Shown here: piece by piece, positions 41,001 to 52,600 of the stretch
Layout of the letters: each line of letters begins with the position of its first letter
Position numbering within the stretch: the first letter of the stretch is position 1
NCBI GenBank assembly: GCA_009801085.1
Contig: VNWV01000002.1
Span: 4,588,001-4,652,000 of the forward strand
Length of the DNA: 64,000 nucleotides
Reading direction: 5' to 3'
Source of the DNA: Lasiodiplodia sp. COLG20
Taxonomy: Eukaryota > Ascomycota > Dothideomycetes > Botryosphaeriales > Botryosphaeriaceae
Program-made: the position numbers and the translations under genes
The notes under the pieces: model-generated
What the model was told of the DNA's origin: nothing
Seen by the model: only the letters and a program-made list of their open reading frames with translations
The model's database searches: none

Positions 41001-44000
41001 CCTGCTGACCGTGAGTCGACGACCCCTACCGCTGAGGAGCAGGGCTTCCTTCGCTCTTCTAAGAACGGCGAGAGGCAGACGAACGGCACTGCAGCTAACG
41101 GGGACAAGGCTCCTGAGATGGAGCAAGTCAAGGGCAATGAACTCGCCGTCGTCCCCGAGGAGCCGTCCGAAGCCGACAAGATCCTCAAAATCGCCAACGA
41201 GAAGGCCCGTAAGGCCCAGAGAGATCAGACTCCTGGAAAGTACTGGTCCGAGCCCAGCGTGGATGAGCTCAAGACCATGAGCAAGCAGCAGCTGAAGTCC
41301 CTTGAGAACTTCAGGGTTGGTCGTGAGGGCATCGGTGAGATTCAGTTCGAGCACCCTGTTGATCTGACTGCCATCGACTTGGATGAGCTTCTCGGCGAAG
41401 TCGTCCAGCTCAATGTTCGTAACGCTACCGTCTACCCATCCAAGACTTCTACTCCTCCCATAGGCAAGGGTCTTAATGTTCCGTCGCTCATCTTGCTTGA
41501 GAACTCGTGGCCTCGTGCCCAAGCCGGCAGGGTCGCGGTTCATGAGAAGGGCGGACCTCGCTTCCAGAAGCACATTGATCGTCTGAAGAAGGTCGAGGGT
41601 ACGGAATTCGTGTCCTACGATGCCAAGACTGGCACCTGGACCTTCCGTGTCCAGCACTATACCACCTACGGTCTGGACTACGACGATGAGGAAGAGGAGG
41701 AGGAGGACAGCATGCTCACAGAAATTCCCATCGACATGCAGTCGCCTACTCCCACGGCCCGGCGCGTCCCCGCTCCTCTGTCGGCTTTGTCCCGCGCGTC
41801 TCAAGACGACTCTACCCTTATGAGTCTGGCAGAGTCCAGCCCCGACGACACTTTTGAGTTCAAGAGGGGCCTGGTCAGGAGGACCAATGTCCCTGGCAGC
41901 TTTGATGATGAAGGCGATTACTACGAGGATGACCTGGCATATGGACAGGACGACACTCTGAACAGCACTCAGTCTTTTTTAGATGAGCGCTCCGTGGGTC
42001 CCTACGAGGATGGCAGCGACATGGATGACGCGGCCTCCTACCGCAGCGGATCTGATTCGGAACCTGAGCACACGATGGCAGGCTCTTTCCCCATTCCGGA
42101 TCTCACCACGGAGCAGACGCCCGCCAAGAACACTGTCTTCGATGCTTCGGGTATGCCGAAGTCAATCCTGAAGGCCAGCCGCGCAGGATTCGGCACTCCA
42201 ACTAAGGGCGCCTTTGACTTTGAGGGCGATTGGGCTGCGCAGCTGCAGCGGACTATCAGCCCCAAGAAGCAAGATCGGCAGACTCTTCGCGAGAACCAGA
42301 GCAATGCTCTGAGACAGTTCGATGACGACGTCGAGGAAACGCCCAAGGCTCCGACTTTTGCGAAGAGCACCAACAAGCCTTTCTCTAACAGCATCGACCT
42401 TATGAACTCTTTGTTTGGACAGAGCACTGCTCGTAGGACCGCTGCGGCCAACGGATCGCCGGTTAAGAAGGGAAAGGGCCTTGAGGTTTGAACCACCTAT
42501 CCTTGTTTTCTGCACATTCTCTCTCATTTGGGTACGGGCATGGCGTCTGGCTTCTCCCTTCGGATCCGGTTGGCATCTTGATTGGATTTTCGCAGGGGGC
42601 TGCTGGACGTCGCGCCCCTGACTCATGTACGTAGCATAGCACAGATTGAACAGCATACTGAACAAAATGGTGTTAACAGTGGCCCTACCAAAAGCGACCT
42701 AAGACTGGTGAAGAACTTGACGACCCGACCGAGGCCGATAAGGCTTTCCACGACAATGTCAAGCCGACTTGGACTCATGACGGCACCCTCACGTACACTA
42801 CCCCGGGCAGCGCTCCCAAGATGCACGGAAAGTTCATTGCCAACCTTAAGAGCTCGATCGTCAGCCAACACAAGGATGTCCGTTTTGCAAAGTTCTCCAC
42901 GCCTGAAGATGTAAGCTTCCAACTTTTTTACGTACAAAGGTTACTACTAATGTCATGTAGATCTGGCCTGCGACCATTGTTGAGCAAGCTAGCGCAAACA
43001 ACACGCACCTCATCGATGGATCGGATGACGAGCCTCCTCGCGCCGAGACGTTGGAGATGAAGTTCTCCGATCTTGCCAACGCCGTTTCTATCGACACGCC
43101 GGCCGGCAGGTTCGAGCAGGAAGTGTGGAAACTAGCCAGCATCCTCTTCGACAGCCTCAGTGCGGATGACATTCCTGATGGCGTGCCCAATGATCTCCAG
43201 ACGTTTGAGAACCAAATCCGGACGATGAAGCTGAGCGAGTTCTGGAAGTCGATCGTGCTGCCTGAAGCTGATCGTCAAGCTCGCCTGGCCAAGTCTGCCG
43301 AAGAGAAAGCAATCGCACGTTTGTCCAGCCACAGCATCACCGAGGCTTGCGATGCTCTCATCGAAGGCAAGGATTTCCGGTTGGCTACCCTCATTGCTCA
43401 GATCGGTGGCCCGCAATCCTCCCGTGAAGCCATCGCTACACAGCTCGAGGAGTGGCGCGCTCAGAACGTGCTATCCGAGATAAGCGACCCGGTCCGCGCT
43501 CTTTACACCATTCTCTCAGGCGAGTTTACTGTTTCGGACGGTGCTCCTGGCCCTGCTGCTGAGAACAGGGCTGAGGACATTCGCATCTCATCTCGCTTCG
43601 GCTTGGACTGGCGTCAGGCTTTCGGTTTCCGGTTGTGGTACGGCCGTCAAACCGACACCGCTGAGGATGGACTGATCGAGTACGCCGTCCAGCGCTTTGA
43701 AGATGAACTTAAAGAGGGTGATGAGAGCGTAAAGCCCGTCCCGTGGTTCGTTCGTGCTGGCCTCAAGACTGGTTGGGAGGATCCCACTCCTCAAGAACGT
43801 CAGGACATCCTCTGGGGCCTCCTCAAACTCTACAAGGCCTACCGCCAGAACGACATGACCTTCTCCGTGGCCGAAATCCTGACTCCTGAGAACACAACGG
43901 GCAACCCGGTCAACGCTCGCCTGTCATGGCAGCTCCTGACGCTGCTGCGCGCGCGAAATATCCTCCCTCGCGAGGTAGTGACAAGCGACATGATCTACGA

Positions 44001-45027
44001 CGGCCCGCGCGAGGGCGAGCACTTCAACGCACGCCAGATCACCGAGATCAGCGACGCGCTGACTCAGACGTTCTCCATCCCGCTGCTCACGTCCGAACAC
44101 TGGACCCACGCGACATGGGTGCTGATCCACCTCACCGACGACGACGAGCGCGCGGCGGCCGTCAAGGACCAGCTCTCCTTCAACGCTGGCCTGATCGGCG
44201 AGGACGCGGCATCGGACGCAACCTTCGCGCACCTCACGACGGCGCTGCGCATCGCGCCCAGCTGGATCTACGCGGCCAAGGCGCAGCACGCGCGCGCAGT
44301 GCTGGGCGACCCGGTCAAGGAGGTCCAGTACCTGCTCGCGGCCGGCAGCTTCGCCCAGGCGCACGAGGTCCTGTGCCGCGCCGTCGCGCCCGCCGCCGTC
44401 ATCGCCAACACGCAGCACGACCTCGACGCCCTGGCCACGCTGCTCAACGGCTTCGCCGGCGCCCCGGAGAAGGACGTCATCGAGTGGCACACGGGCGGCG
44501 CCGTCTACGTCGACTACCTCGCCCTCTTGCGTCTCCACGGCACCCACCACCACCACTCCTCTACCGCCAACCCCTTCGCCTCCTCCATCTCTTCCCTCGG
44601 CAACAGCATCAACGCCCGTCCCAGCTCCGCCAGCTCCAACGTCATCGGCGGCCTCCACGACAGCGCTTCCTCCGCCGCCACCACTACGCTGTCCAAGGCG
44701 GAAGAGACCAAGGCCGTCCTGCACCGCCTCGCCGCCGCCCTCGCCAGCATCGCGCCGCAGCTCAACGCCCGCGAGGTGCTCGAGCGCGCCGCGCTCAAGG
44801 AGGTCGCCCGCACCGTGCTCGAGGGCGTCAAGAAGCAACAGCAGCAGCAGCAGCACATCCAGACTTCTTCGGAGATGGACGGCTTGGAGGGCGCTGGTGC
44901 CGACAGGATCGCCGAGAAGGAGAGGAGGAACGTCCTGCGCATGAGCGTCACCGAAGAGGCGAGCTTGTGGCTTGGTAGGGGTGTCGGAGTTGAGTACTGG
45001 AGGGCTGTTGTTGCTGGGGGACGGTGA
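38048..45027 (+). CDS. NUP145: Nup98-Nup96 nucleoporin precursor (Nup145/SonB type)
   Basis: Five exons: 38048..38159, 38297..38392, 38665..42485, 42680..42910 and 42961..45027; 2108 residues. It encodes two nuclear-pore proteins in one chain. Residues 1 to about 515 hold FG/GLFG repeats, including a GLEBS (Gle2/Rae1-binding) motif at about 188-238 (TITFQQPYQG, EELRLQDYAQGRR). The autoproteolytic domain spans about 930-1068 and ends HYTTYGLDY, so cleavage is expected between Y1068 and T1069. Acidic linkers follow, then WPYQKRPK at 1344 opens the Nup96/Nup145C scaffold half with its helical core (EQEVWKLASILFD, FGLDWRQAFGFRLWYG). The 194-bp third intron starts GTTTGA, which puts a TGA in frame if it is retained; joining GKGLE to WPYQKRPK matches the usual fungal GFEWPY junction. 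A 3' region of TTGG/TTGA repeats follows the stop. Confidence 0.92.
42486..42679 (+). other. intron at the Nup98/Nup96 junction with in-frame stop at its 5' end
   Basis: The donor is GTTTGA and the acceptor GTTAACAG. If not spliced, translation ends after GLEV at 42489-42491 and yields a Nup98-only protein of 1344 residues. Phase is 0 on both sides. Confidence 0.75.
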
Positions 45028-46026
45028 TTGGTTGGTTGGTTGATTGATTGATGAGAAGACGGTTTCTCAGAAGGGAAATGCAAATGTGTGTGGATGGAAA
45101 AGAGAAAAAAAACGGGGGCAACGGTTGATATGGCGGAGGAATGGGAGGAACTTTTTCTTGGTGCATGAAAAGAGGCGAAAGAGAGAGAGATAAGCGTGGG
45201 AGGATTCAAGGTTCTTAATCAACAACGAGCGGGCTGGTGGATAGTTTTATTTGACTTTTCTCTTCTTCTTTTGCTTGTTCTCTTCTCGGCTTTTGGCGAG
45301 ATTTGCGCTGCTTTTTCTTCTTCTTTTCTCATTCTTTTTTTCTTCCTCTCGGCGATTTACTTTTTTGGGCATCATGACGGCTCTCCTTCCCCTTGCTTCG
45401 ACTTTCTTGGAAAAATCGAAAAGGTTGTTGATGACCGCAGCGAGGTGATGCAGAGCAAGACAGGGCAACACGGAAAGAGGTTGTAAATGTCGAGAAGTTA
45501 GAGCGAGCGAGCGAGCGAGCAAAAAAATTCCATAGCATTCAAAAGGGAAATGACAGTTGGAAATGTGCAAAAGGGACTTTCGGCCTCTTGGCTATCATCT
45601 AGTCTTCCTTGTGTGTCTTGGTGATAAGTGAAGTGATTAGGTGATAGCAGCATAACCACTCATCAAAATAGAAGTCTTCAGTCAATTTGTTTCCACAACG
45701 CACAACAACACTAGGGAAGAGCGGAACGTTTGAGAGACACTCAGTGCCGTATGAATTTGCCTATCTAATACAACAAAAAGCCAGCAAAAGCACAACTATA
45801 CAAAGCATCCCCAGTCGACCACTGCTCCCAACCTCTCGCATCCCCATACGCATCCCACTAAAAATATCTACAACATCACACCCACCTTCCCACACGCCTG
45901 ACTTTAAGAGTAGAAAGCAAATTTGAGACGAAGGAAACCGCTCACTCATGCTTCATCATACAGGCCAAGGAGACGAGCTCTCGGTCGAGCAAACAAAGAT
46001 TAAAAAGAAACGTGCTTTTTATTCGT
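45028..46026. other. convergent 3' region with microsatellites
   Basis: About 1.0 kb between the Nup98-Nup96 gene (+) and VPH1 (-). It starts with a TTGG/TTGA tetranucleotide tract (about 45027-45051) and has T- and CT-rich tracts at 45245-45365. No gene is seen. Confidence 0.55.
45501..45520. repeat. (GAGC)5 microsatellite
   Basis: Five tandem copies of GAGC followed by A7. Confidence 0.9.
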
Positions 46027-48844
46027 TTACTCGACCGGCTCCTCCTCAAGCAGCGTCTTGAACGAGAAGGGCTCGAACGGCACGCCATCGCCGATGAAGT
46101 GCTTGCTCATGGCCTCAACCCAGTGCAGACGCAGCGAGTGCAGCATGGCCGACGTACCCTCCATGATGCAGAGCACGAAGACGGTGAGCACGAACCAGAG
46201 GTAGAAGAGGCAGACGACGGCGATGATGCCGACGGCGCCCGACATGCTGAAGGCGATGCCGATGGTCATCTGCCACAGGACGATCGAGAGACGCTGGTGG
46301 GCAAGCGACAGCGCCCACAGACGCAGGTACGAGGCAGTGTGCGAGACGCAGTTCAGGCAAAACTCGATCGTGTGGATGACCTGGTGGATCATCTCCTCGG
46401 AGAACTCAAACTCCTCGTGCTCGGCCTCACCCACGTCCTGGCTGATGAGCGCAACACCCTCCTCGTCATCGCCAAAGCTCTCACGGCCACCGTTGAGATG
46501 GCCATGCTCATCGTCATCGTCCAGCGCGCTGACGCGGCTGTTCTCGCCGATGCCACGGTAGCCGTGGGCGCGAGCCTTGTTGTGCTCGTGGCGGAGGTAG
46601 AAGGGCTTGAGGAAGAGCATGATGGGAACCTGAACGACGGCCAAAAGAAGCAGGATGATTTGAAGGGGACCTTGGCCATTGTACAGAGGATCCTCGATCG
46701 TGCCGGGGGACAGGAACATGTAGATGAGCATGTTGAGCAGACCGGGAGGAGCCTGGCCAACGGCGTACCAATCGACGGACCACTTGTAGATGATGGCGAA
46801 AACAAGGTAACCGAAGATGGACTGGAAGAAAATCATACCAGGGATGAAGTTACCCCAGATATCAATGGGAGACTTGAAGTGCTTAGCGTTGACATAGGAA
46901 AGGCAGAGCGAGTAGGTCATCTAAGAGCTTGTTAGTATCAATCACTCAATCACGAGGGAAAGCAACAACTTACGTGAGCCCAACCAAGCAGGATACTCAG
47001 CTTCATCTTGTAGCTGTTGGAGAACAGGAGGTCGTTCTCCGTGCTGTGCCAATTCCAATCCAGACCAAAGGCATAAGTGTGACCCTTAATGCGAGTAGCC
47101 TCAAGCGCGTCTCCAGCCTTGAAGTCCTCGGGCCACTCCCACATGGACTTGAAGAGGGGAAGGGGCTTCGAGAAAGCATCACAGTAGATCAGACCGGTGT
47201 ACATGGAGAAGATACCCATCATAAGCATGATGTAACGACCAAAGAAAGCCATGCTGAACAGCTCGTCCAGCTTGCCGCGAGACAGCTGCTTCTCCCACTT
47301 GATCATAGCAAGTGCGGCGAGAGTCATGATAAAACCGTGACCGAAATCACCGAACATGACGGCGAAGAGGAAGGGGAAAGTGACGATGGTAGGGAGACCG
47401 GGGTTGACTTCCTTGTATTTGGCGGTACCGTACGCGTCAATAATGGTCTGGAAGGCCAGCGTAAACTTGTTGGTCTTGATGTAAGTCGGAGGGGTCTTCG
47501 TCGTCTTGATCTGGTTTACGATGGTTGGGACGGACAGACCAGCGCGGTCGTTGACGTCCTGCAAAGTAGACTTGATCAAGCCGAGGGAGTTCGTAGGCGC
47601 CCATGCTTCCGCAATAAGCGTCTTGCGCTGCTGGTCGTACGAGAACCTGTTCAGGGTCTGGTAGACAGCCTTCTCCTTCTTGATGATGACCATCCAGGCG
47701 GCCAAGCTGCGGCCAATAGCCGTGAGCTCAGCATCAAGGGTCTGCTTGGTGTTCCTCAACACGGCAGACAGGTCGTTCAGCCTGCTGTTGACCTCGTGGA
47801 TCTGGTCGCGGCGAAGATCGCTGTTCTCATCGACGGCGTAGAGGTCAGCGCCGAGAGACTCGGAAATCTTGCGGATCTTGGCGATGATCTCCTTGCCGTG
47901 GGCGAAGATGACGAAGACGTTCTTATTGATGCCCTCGTTGTTCTCCGGGTTGATGATGGGCTCGGGGATCTCGGACTGGTTCATGTAAAGGTTACCACGC
48001 AGAGTACGCCAGAGAATGCGCTCGAACGCGGCGATCCTGTCGCGGGGGATGACACCAGAGACGAAGCCGATGTTCATGACGGAGAAGGAGCGCTCAGCGT
48101 CTCCATTTTGGCCGCGTTGCTCAACGTCCGCCAGAAGCGGAGCGTCGTCGTCCGGGTCATCCATCGAGTGGCGGATTTCCTCAGTCTGGCCACGGGCCTG
48201 TACCCATGTTAGCTGCCAGGTCTATTCTGTGTCCACCAATATGCCATACCCTGTCAAAGAAGCCGCCAGCCTCCCTCAGCACCCATCTCCACTCGGTGAG
48301 CTCGACCTCACGCTTCTTCAGCGTCTCGTAGCTCTCGTTCAAGCTCGCGATCCGGTTCTCGAGGCTCTGAGCGCGGTCGGCGAGCTCGTCAATCTCCGAA
48401 GCAGAAGGCGCGGCCAAAGTGTTGTTGAACTCGTAGATAGAGCGCATCGGGATGCTCGACTTGTCCATCTGGGCGTGAAAGTAGCCTGTCCGTCCCTCAT
48501 CAGTCACGTCCAACCTCAACGAGCCAGTCTCCTGGTATCTTACGCAGCTGGCGTTCCACATTGTCGAGCCGGCGGATCTCCTGGGTGAAGGTACGCTGGA
48601 AGGCGGTGGTCTCGGCGTTCAGCTATTTTGACACGCGCATCCGTTAGCCAAAACCATCCATTATCTGCAAGATATCCTGTTCCTTCATCTCCTGTCTATC
48701 TTATCGGCCACTCACATCGCGAAAATCCATGACGCCGAGCTCTCCCAGAGCGCTGACGACCTCTCGCCCGATTTCATTGGAAATGTAGAGCTGGGTCAAG
48801 GACATGTCCGCCGAGCGGAACAGCGTGTCCTGAGGCGGCGCCAT
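46027..48844 (-). CDS. VPH1: V-type proton ATPase 116-kDa subunit a
   Basis: Exons 48844..48716, 48622..48544, 48485..48250, 48197..46974 and 46920..46027 give 853 residues, the normal length; introns are 93, 58, 52 and 53 bp. Subunit a is the membrane stator of the V0 sector and provides the proton half-channels of the vacuolar/endosomal ATPase. The N-terminal half is cytosolic and helical ([20 protein letters not shown], then [16 protein letters not shown]). The C-terminal half has eight or so membrane helices, including [20 protein letters not shown] and the essential arginine in [20 protein letters not shown] (R756 here, equivalent to yeast Vph1 R735). The acidic loop [12 protein letters not shown] before the last helices is typical. 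I cannot tell the vacuolar from the Golgi isoform by sequence; filamentous fungi usually have one gene. Confidence 0.97.
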
Positions 48845-49608
48845 GATGGCGGCGGTTCGGGATCAGGATAGTCCTCGAGGGGAGAATCCTGATGCGGCGA
48901 GGGCGGTGGGGTTGGCGGTTGTGATGACGGAAGTCGGTCTGAAGCTCGAGGTGGTAGCTTGGGCGTTGTTGCAGATGATGCGGCCACGGCTTGGCGCCGC
49001 CAGTCACGTGGCGCCCACTCCGAGGTGATGCGGCCGCTTCATGCCGAGCCATGCATCAACAAGTACACTACCAACATATATCCTATGAATTTGAGCTTCG
49101 AACATTATTATTATATTTCCTCGAGAGTTTCTGTCACAGCAAATTTAGTGCGCAGTCCCGTCGCCCTATCCATCGAAGCATGTGCATGCCTCAACCCATC
49201 AGAGCGCGTCAGATCTTAACCTTATCCGTACCACATGTTGCATTATCGATTCCCAGACCATCATACTTCCCAGCGTTTAACCCTAGGTCCCAAGACCATG
49301 GCAACACCTGTCCACCCTTCCCAGAATAACATAGCCCGCCTACTGCAAATGCAGCAATAGTAGTACTCCGCAACCAGCACTGCGCTGCAGCAAATGCGAC
49401 CCGAACCCATTAAAATGACGCATAGCAGCAACCACCCTTCCCCGAGATCCGATAGCTCCTGTAATGACTTTTTGTTCCATCGAGATACCCGGAATATGAA
49501 AAGGTTCCAGCAAAGCAAGAAACTCGACACCAGAAAAAAAAAAAGACCCTAGTAATACAGTCGTATGAAAGAAAAAAAAAAGGAAAAATAGGCCGTCGCA
49601 GGTCGAAT
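48845..49608. other. intergenic region between MER3 and VPH1
   Basis: About 0.76 kb containing the VPH1 promoter and the MER3 3' untranslated region, both genes on the minus strand. A-rich tracts lie at about 49530-49590. No gene is seen. Confidence 0.55.
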
Positions 49609-52600
49609 TCAAGTGAACTTGACGTAGGCCGCATATTCCTCGATGAGCCATGGATCGACGTCCTCGAGTCCAGGAGGAATGACAGGAGGCGAAGGTTCCT
49701 CAGGGGAAAGGGGATCCGGATCGGGATTCGTGCAGCGGAGTCTGGATGAGGTTGTCGATTGCGACCGGACAGAGGATGTGTCCAGTCCTCTAAGAGGCTT
49801 CCTTGCGATTCGAATAGAGCCAGTGGAGCCAATGGAGCCAATGGAGCTCGTGGATCCACCAGCACTGCGTGGTGGTTGTGTGCTTGTATAGGATCTCTCC
49901 TGGAGTGCTGGCCTGAGGCCGCCCGACGGATGCTCAGGAGACCACGACCTGCTCGGCTTGAGGCACGGAGCTGCTGCTCTCTGAGGCGCCAGCCTCTGAG
50001 GATTGACTGGCTTCGTCATCTTTTGTTGTTCTCGGGCCTGCTCTTTTTTCCTTTCCGAGGCGCGTTGGTCGGGATTTTGCTCCAGGAAAGCAACACCAGC
50101 CATTATATCCGCGAACAGGTCTCCATCGCCGTGAAACATGTACTCATCATCTTGCTGGTAGTAAGACATGTCGCTATTGGTCTCGTGTGCCTGAGTCGAT
50201 GGTTCCGCGTTCTCAATCGGTTCGATATAGTCGTTCTCGCTTGTAATAGGTCGGTTTGTTTCTTCCTCTTTCTCCTTCTGGAGGAATGATAGACGCAATG
50301 GCTCACCACTTCTGTAGGAATGCCTGGGCCTCTTATTGGAGATGTCCATTGAAACAGGGGTAGTTTCAGACAGGGCGCGCTTCTTCTCGGCCCGAAGTTT
50401 CTCGTAACCCTGGTGTGCTTGGGGCACCGGTTGGCTCTCTGGTTCCGTGAGATCCAAGCGTTCGACGTTCCGCGGTGTTCCAGAGTCCATGTTTGGGCCG
50501 CGTTTGATTGGGTTGAGCTTAGTCTGCGTCTTCCCACCCGTAATGAGCTGTTTATTATTAGGACACTTCTTTCCCCGTTGCGTACTGTTGCCGGCTTCGG
50601 GACCAACAGCCTTCGCTGGTTTGGGCGCCTTGTCTAACCCTTCCTTGCAGCAAATATGCTTGCATTGCTGCTTGTTCTTGCACTTGTGATTGCACGCCCA
50701 TTTGCCGTTGTCTAATTTCTTGGGCGCCGAGTTACCGCGTGCTTCCGTCCGTCCGTCCACCACTTGTTCCGTGCGATCTGTTCCTGTGGTGGTTTTCATG
50801 GTTGTCTTTAGGGAGTGACGAGATCCAATGGCAGAGTTCATGGAGTCAGGCACCGGCAGCTTATCGATATCAACGAATTCATCGGTGTTGCATGCTTCCT
50901 CTAGATCCGAATCATCGATACCGCCGTCTCCAAATTCATCATTGTTGGAGCTGCGAGATGGTTGTGATTGTTGAACCGCGCTTTCCATCCGTCTCTTCGA
51001 GATGTTCATCTTCAGATGCGCCTGGAGATGAGCGGGTATCTCTGGCTGAAGGCTTGCATATTTCACTGTGCCAGCTACTTCTTGTTCAATAGCCAGACCA
51101 TTGAATTTCATAGGTTCGAACTTACCAACATCATCACACATCACATAACAGGTAACAACCTGGCTCATGCTGGTCAATTCAGCACAAAATAGGACATCCT
51201 GACCCTTTCCGAGCTTTGCTGCACTGTTACGAGTCAGCGAAGGTCAACGAAATGCAATGTCGTCTGAATACCTAGTGCGCCGGAAATGCACCATTTTCCC
51301 ATCTGACGTCTCTGCCATGAGACAAACGAATAGCGAGACTCGTGAAGGCCCACGTCCCAGTGTCAATGGTGGTTTCTCATTGATGAAACCGATCTCGGCC
51401 TTGAAATTGACGGTCACAGTCTGCGCCGATCTCCTTTCCTATTTCGTACTTAGCAAGACGGCACTAAGATCATGGACGAGACGTCGACTAACCACGCCCT
51501 TCATTTGCCTCAAAGACACACGGAGCTTCGGGAACTCTTTGACCTTTGCAAGCAAGGAATTCCCATACGGCGGATGCTTTCCTAGAATGGTTTCGAGACG
51601 TTGAGCTTCAATGAGTTCAAGATCTTCAATGCTCCTGATTCCGGCATTGACAAGCTTTCGAACACTGACCGGGCCAACGGATTCGACCTGTTTCATTGTC
51701 AAGGGCGAGTCGTCCCAGACTCTCGAATACATGCTCCTCGAGAGGATCAACGCGTTCCGAACCATCACCGAATCCTCTTTGTGTATAGCGCAGTCAACAA
51801 CGCATCGAATCAACCGACGAGTATGCTGAAACACAAGGTTGAGTTCTTGATTGTACTGAGTGCGCTGGCGGGCCAAATCTTCGTCATTTGGCAAGTCCGC
51901 ACCCCCAAGAACAGCTTGGATGATAAGCGAGATCTTTTGCGGGGTTTGATCCAAGTTGACAGGAATTGGGAACTTAATCGCAGGCGATGAGTTTAGCGTC
52001 TTGTAGAATCGCTTCTCATTTTGCCGGAATCTAAGTTCTCGAAACTCGCTAGCTGTACAGATTGCAGAAAGCTACCTTCAGTGTCAATACGTGAGTAAAA
52101 AACTCCGGAATGAACGAACATACGATCTCAGACAACTTAGCTCGTGGTTCAAGTGCGATGAAGTGTTGCATGGTATCCAGACGTGCCGCGTAACGGGCCA
52201 TGATCTCCCCGTACTCTGTGAGCCGAATCTTTTCCCTTCCCTCTGCAAGATCAGAGCATGCTAAGAGCTCCAGGCCACTGGCGCATATATGTTCCAGACG
52301 TTCATCAAGGGTACTTCCGGGAATATCTCCCTCAATCTCGTAGTGGGTTGGATTTTCCTGCAAGCGCACATAGAGGAAAGTGCTCTTGAGCCATTTCTTT
52401 GCCGAGTTCAAGTCACATATCGTACCGAGACCTATCTCAGCATTCTTCACATCAGTTAGTGTGTATCATACCAGATGGCTGAAAGTCAATACTCACCAGA
52501 TGCTCAACCAAATTAAGATGCAGGCTGCAGACTGTCAGCATGCAGAACGGAAAATGAAGAGGGGTGCCGTATTATGTAACGTACCGGCTTTCTAATATAT

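Noticed and set aside
38919..42491. Nup98 as a stand-alone gene ending at TGA 42489-42491
   Set aside because: The TGA lies in an intron; exon 4 (WPYQKRPK...) continues the precursor exactly as in other fungi, although a retained-intron isoform is possible.
43924..44978. Long open frames on both strands
   Set aside because: Shadows of the GC-rich Nup96 half; the real frame has the family motifs.
46929..48212. 427-codon plus-strand open frame
   Set aside because: Antisense to VPH1, whose exons, splice phases and motifs are unambiguous.
52049..52123. Readthrough of MER3 exon 7 to a stop at 52049
   Set aside because: A 52-bp intron (52123..52072) rejoins SEI to LSAICTASEFRELRFR, which fits the helicase family.
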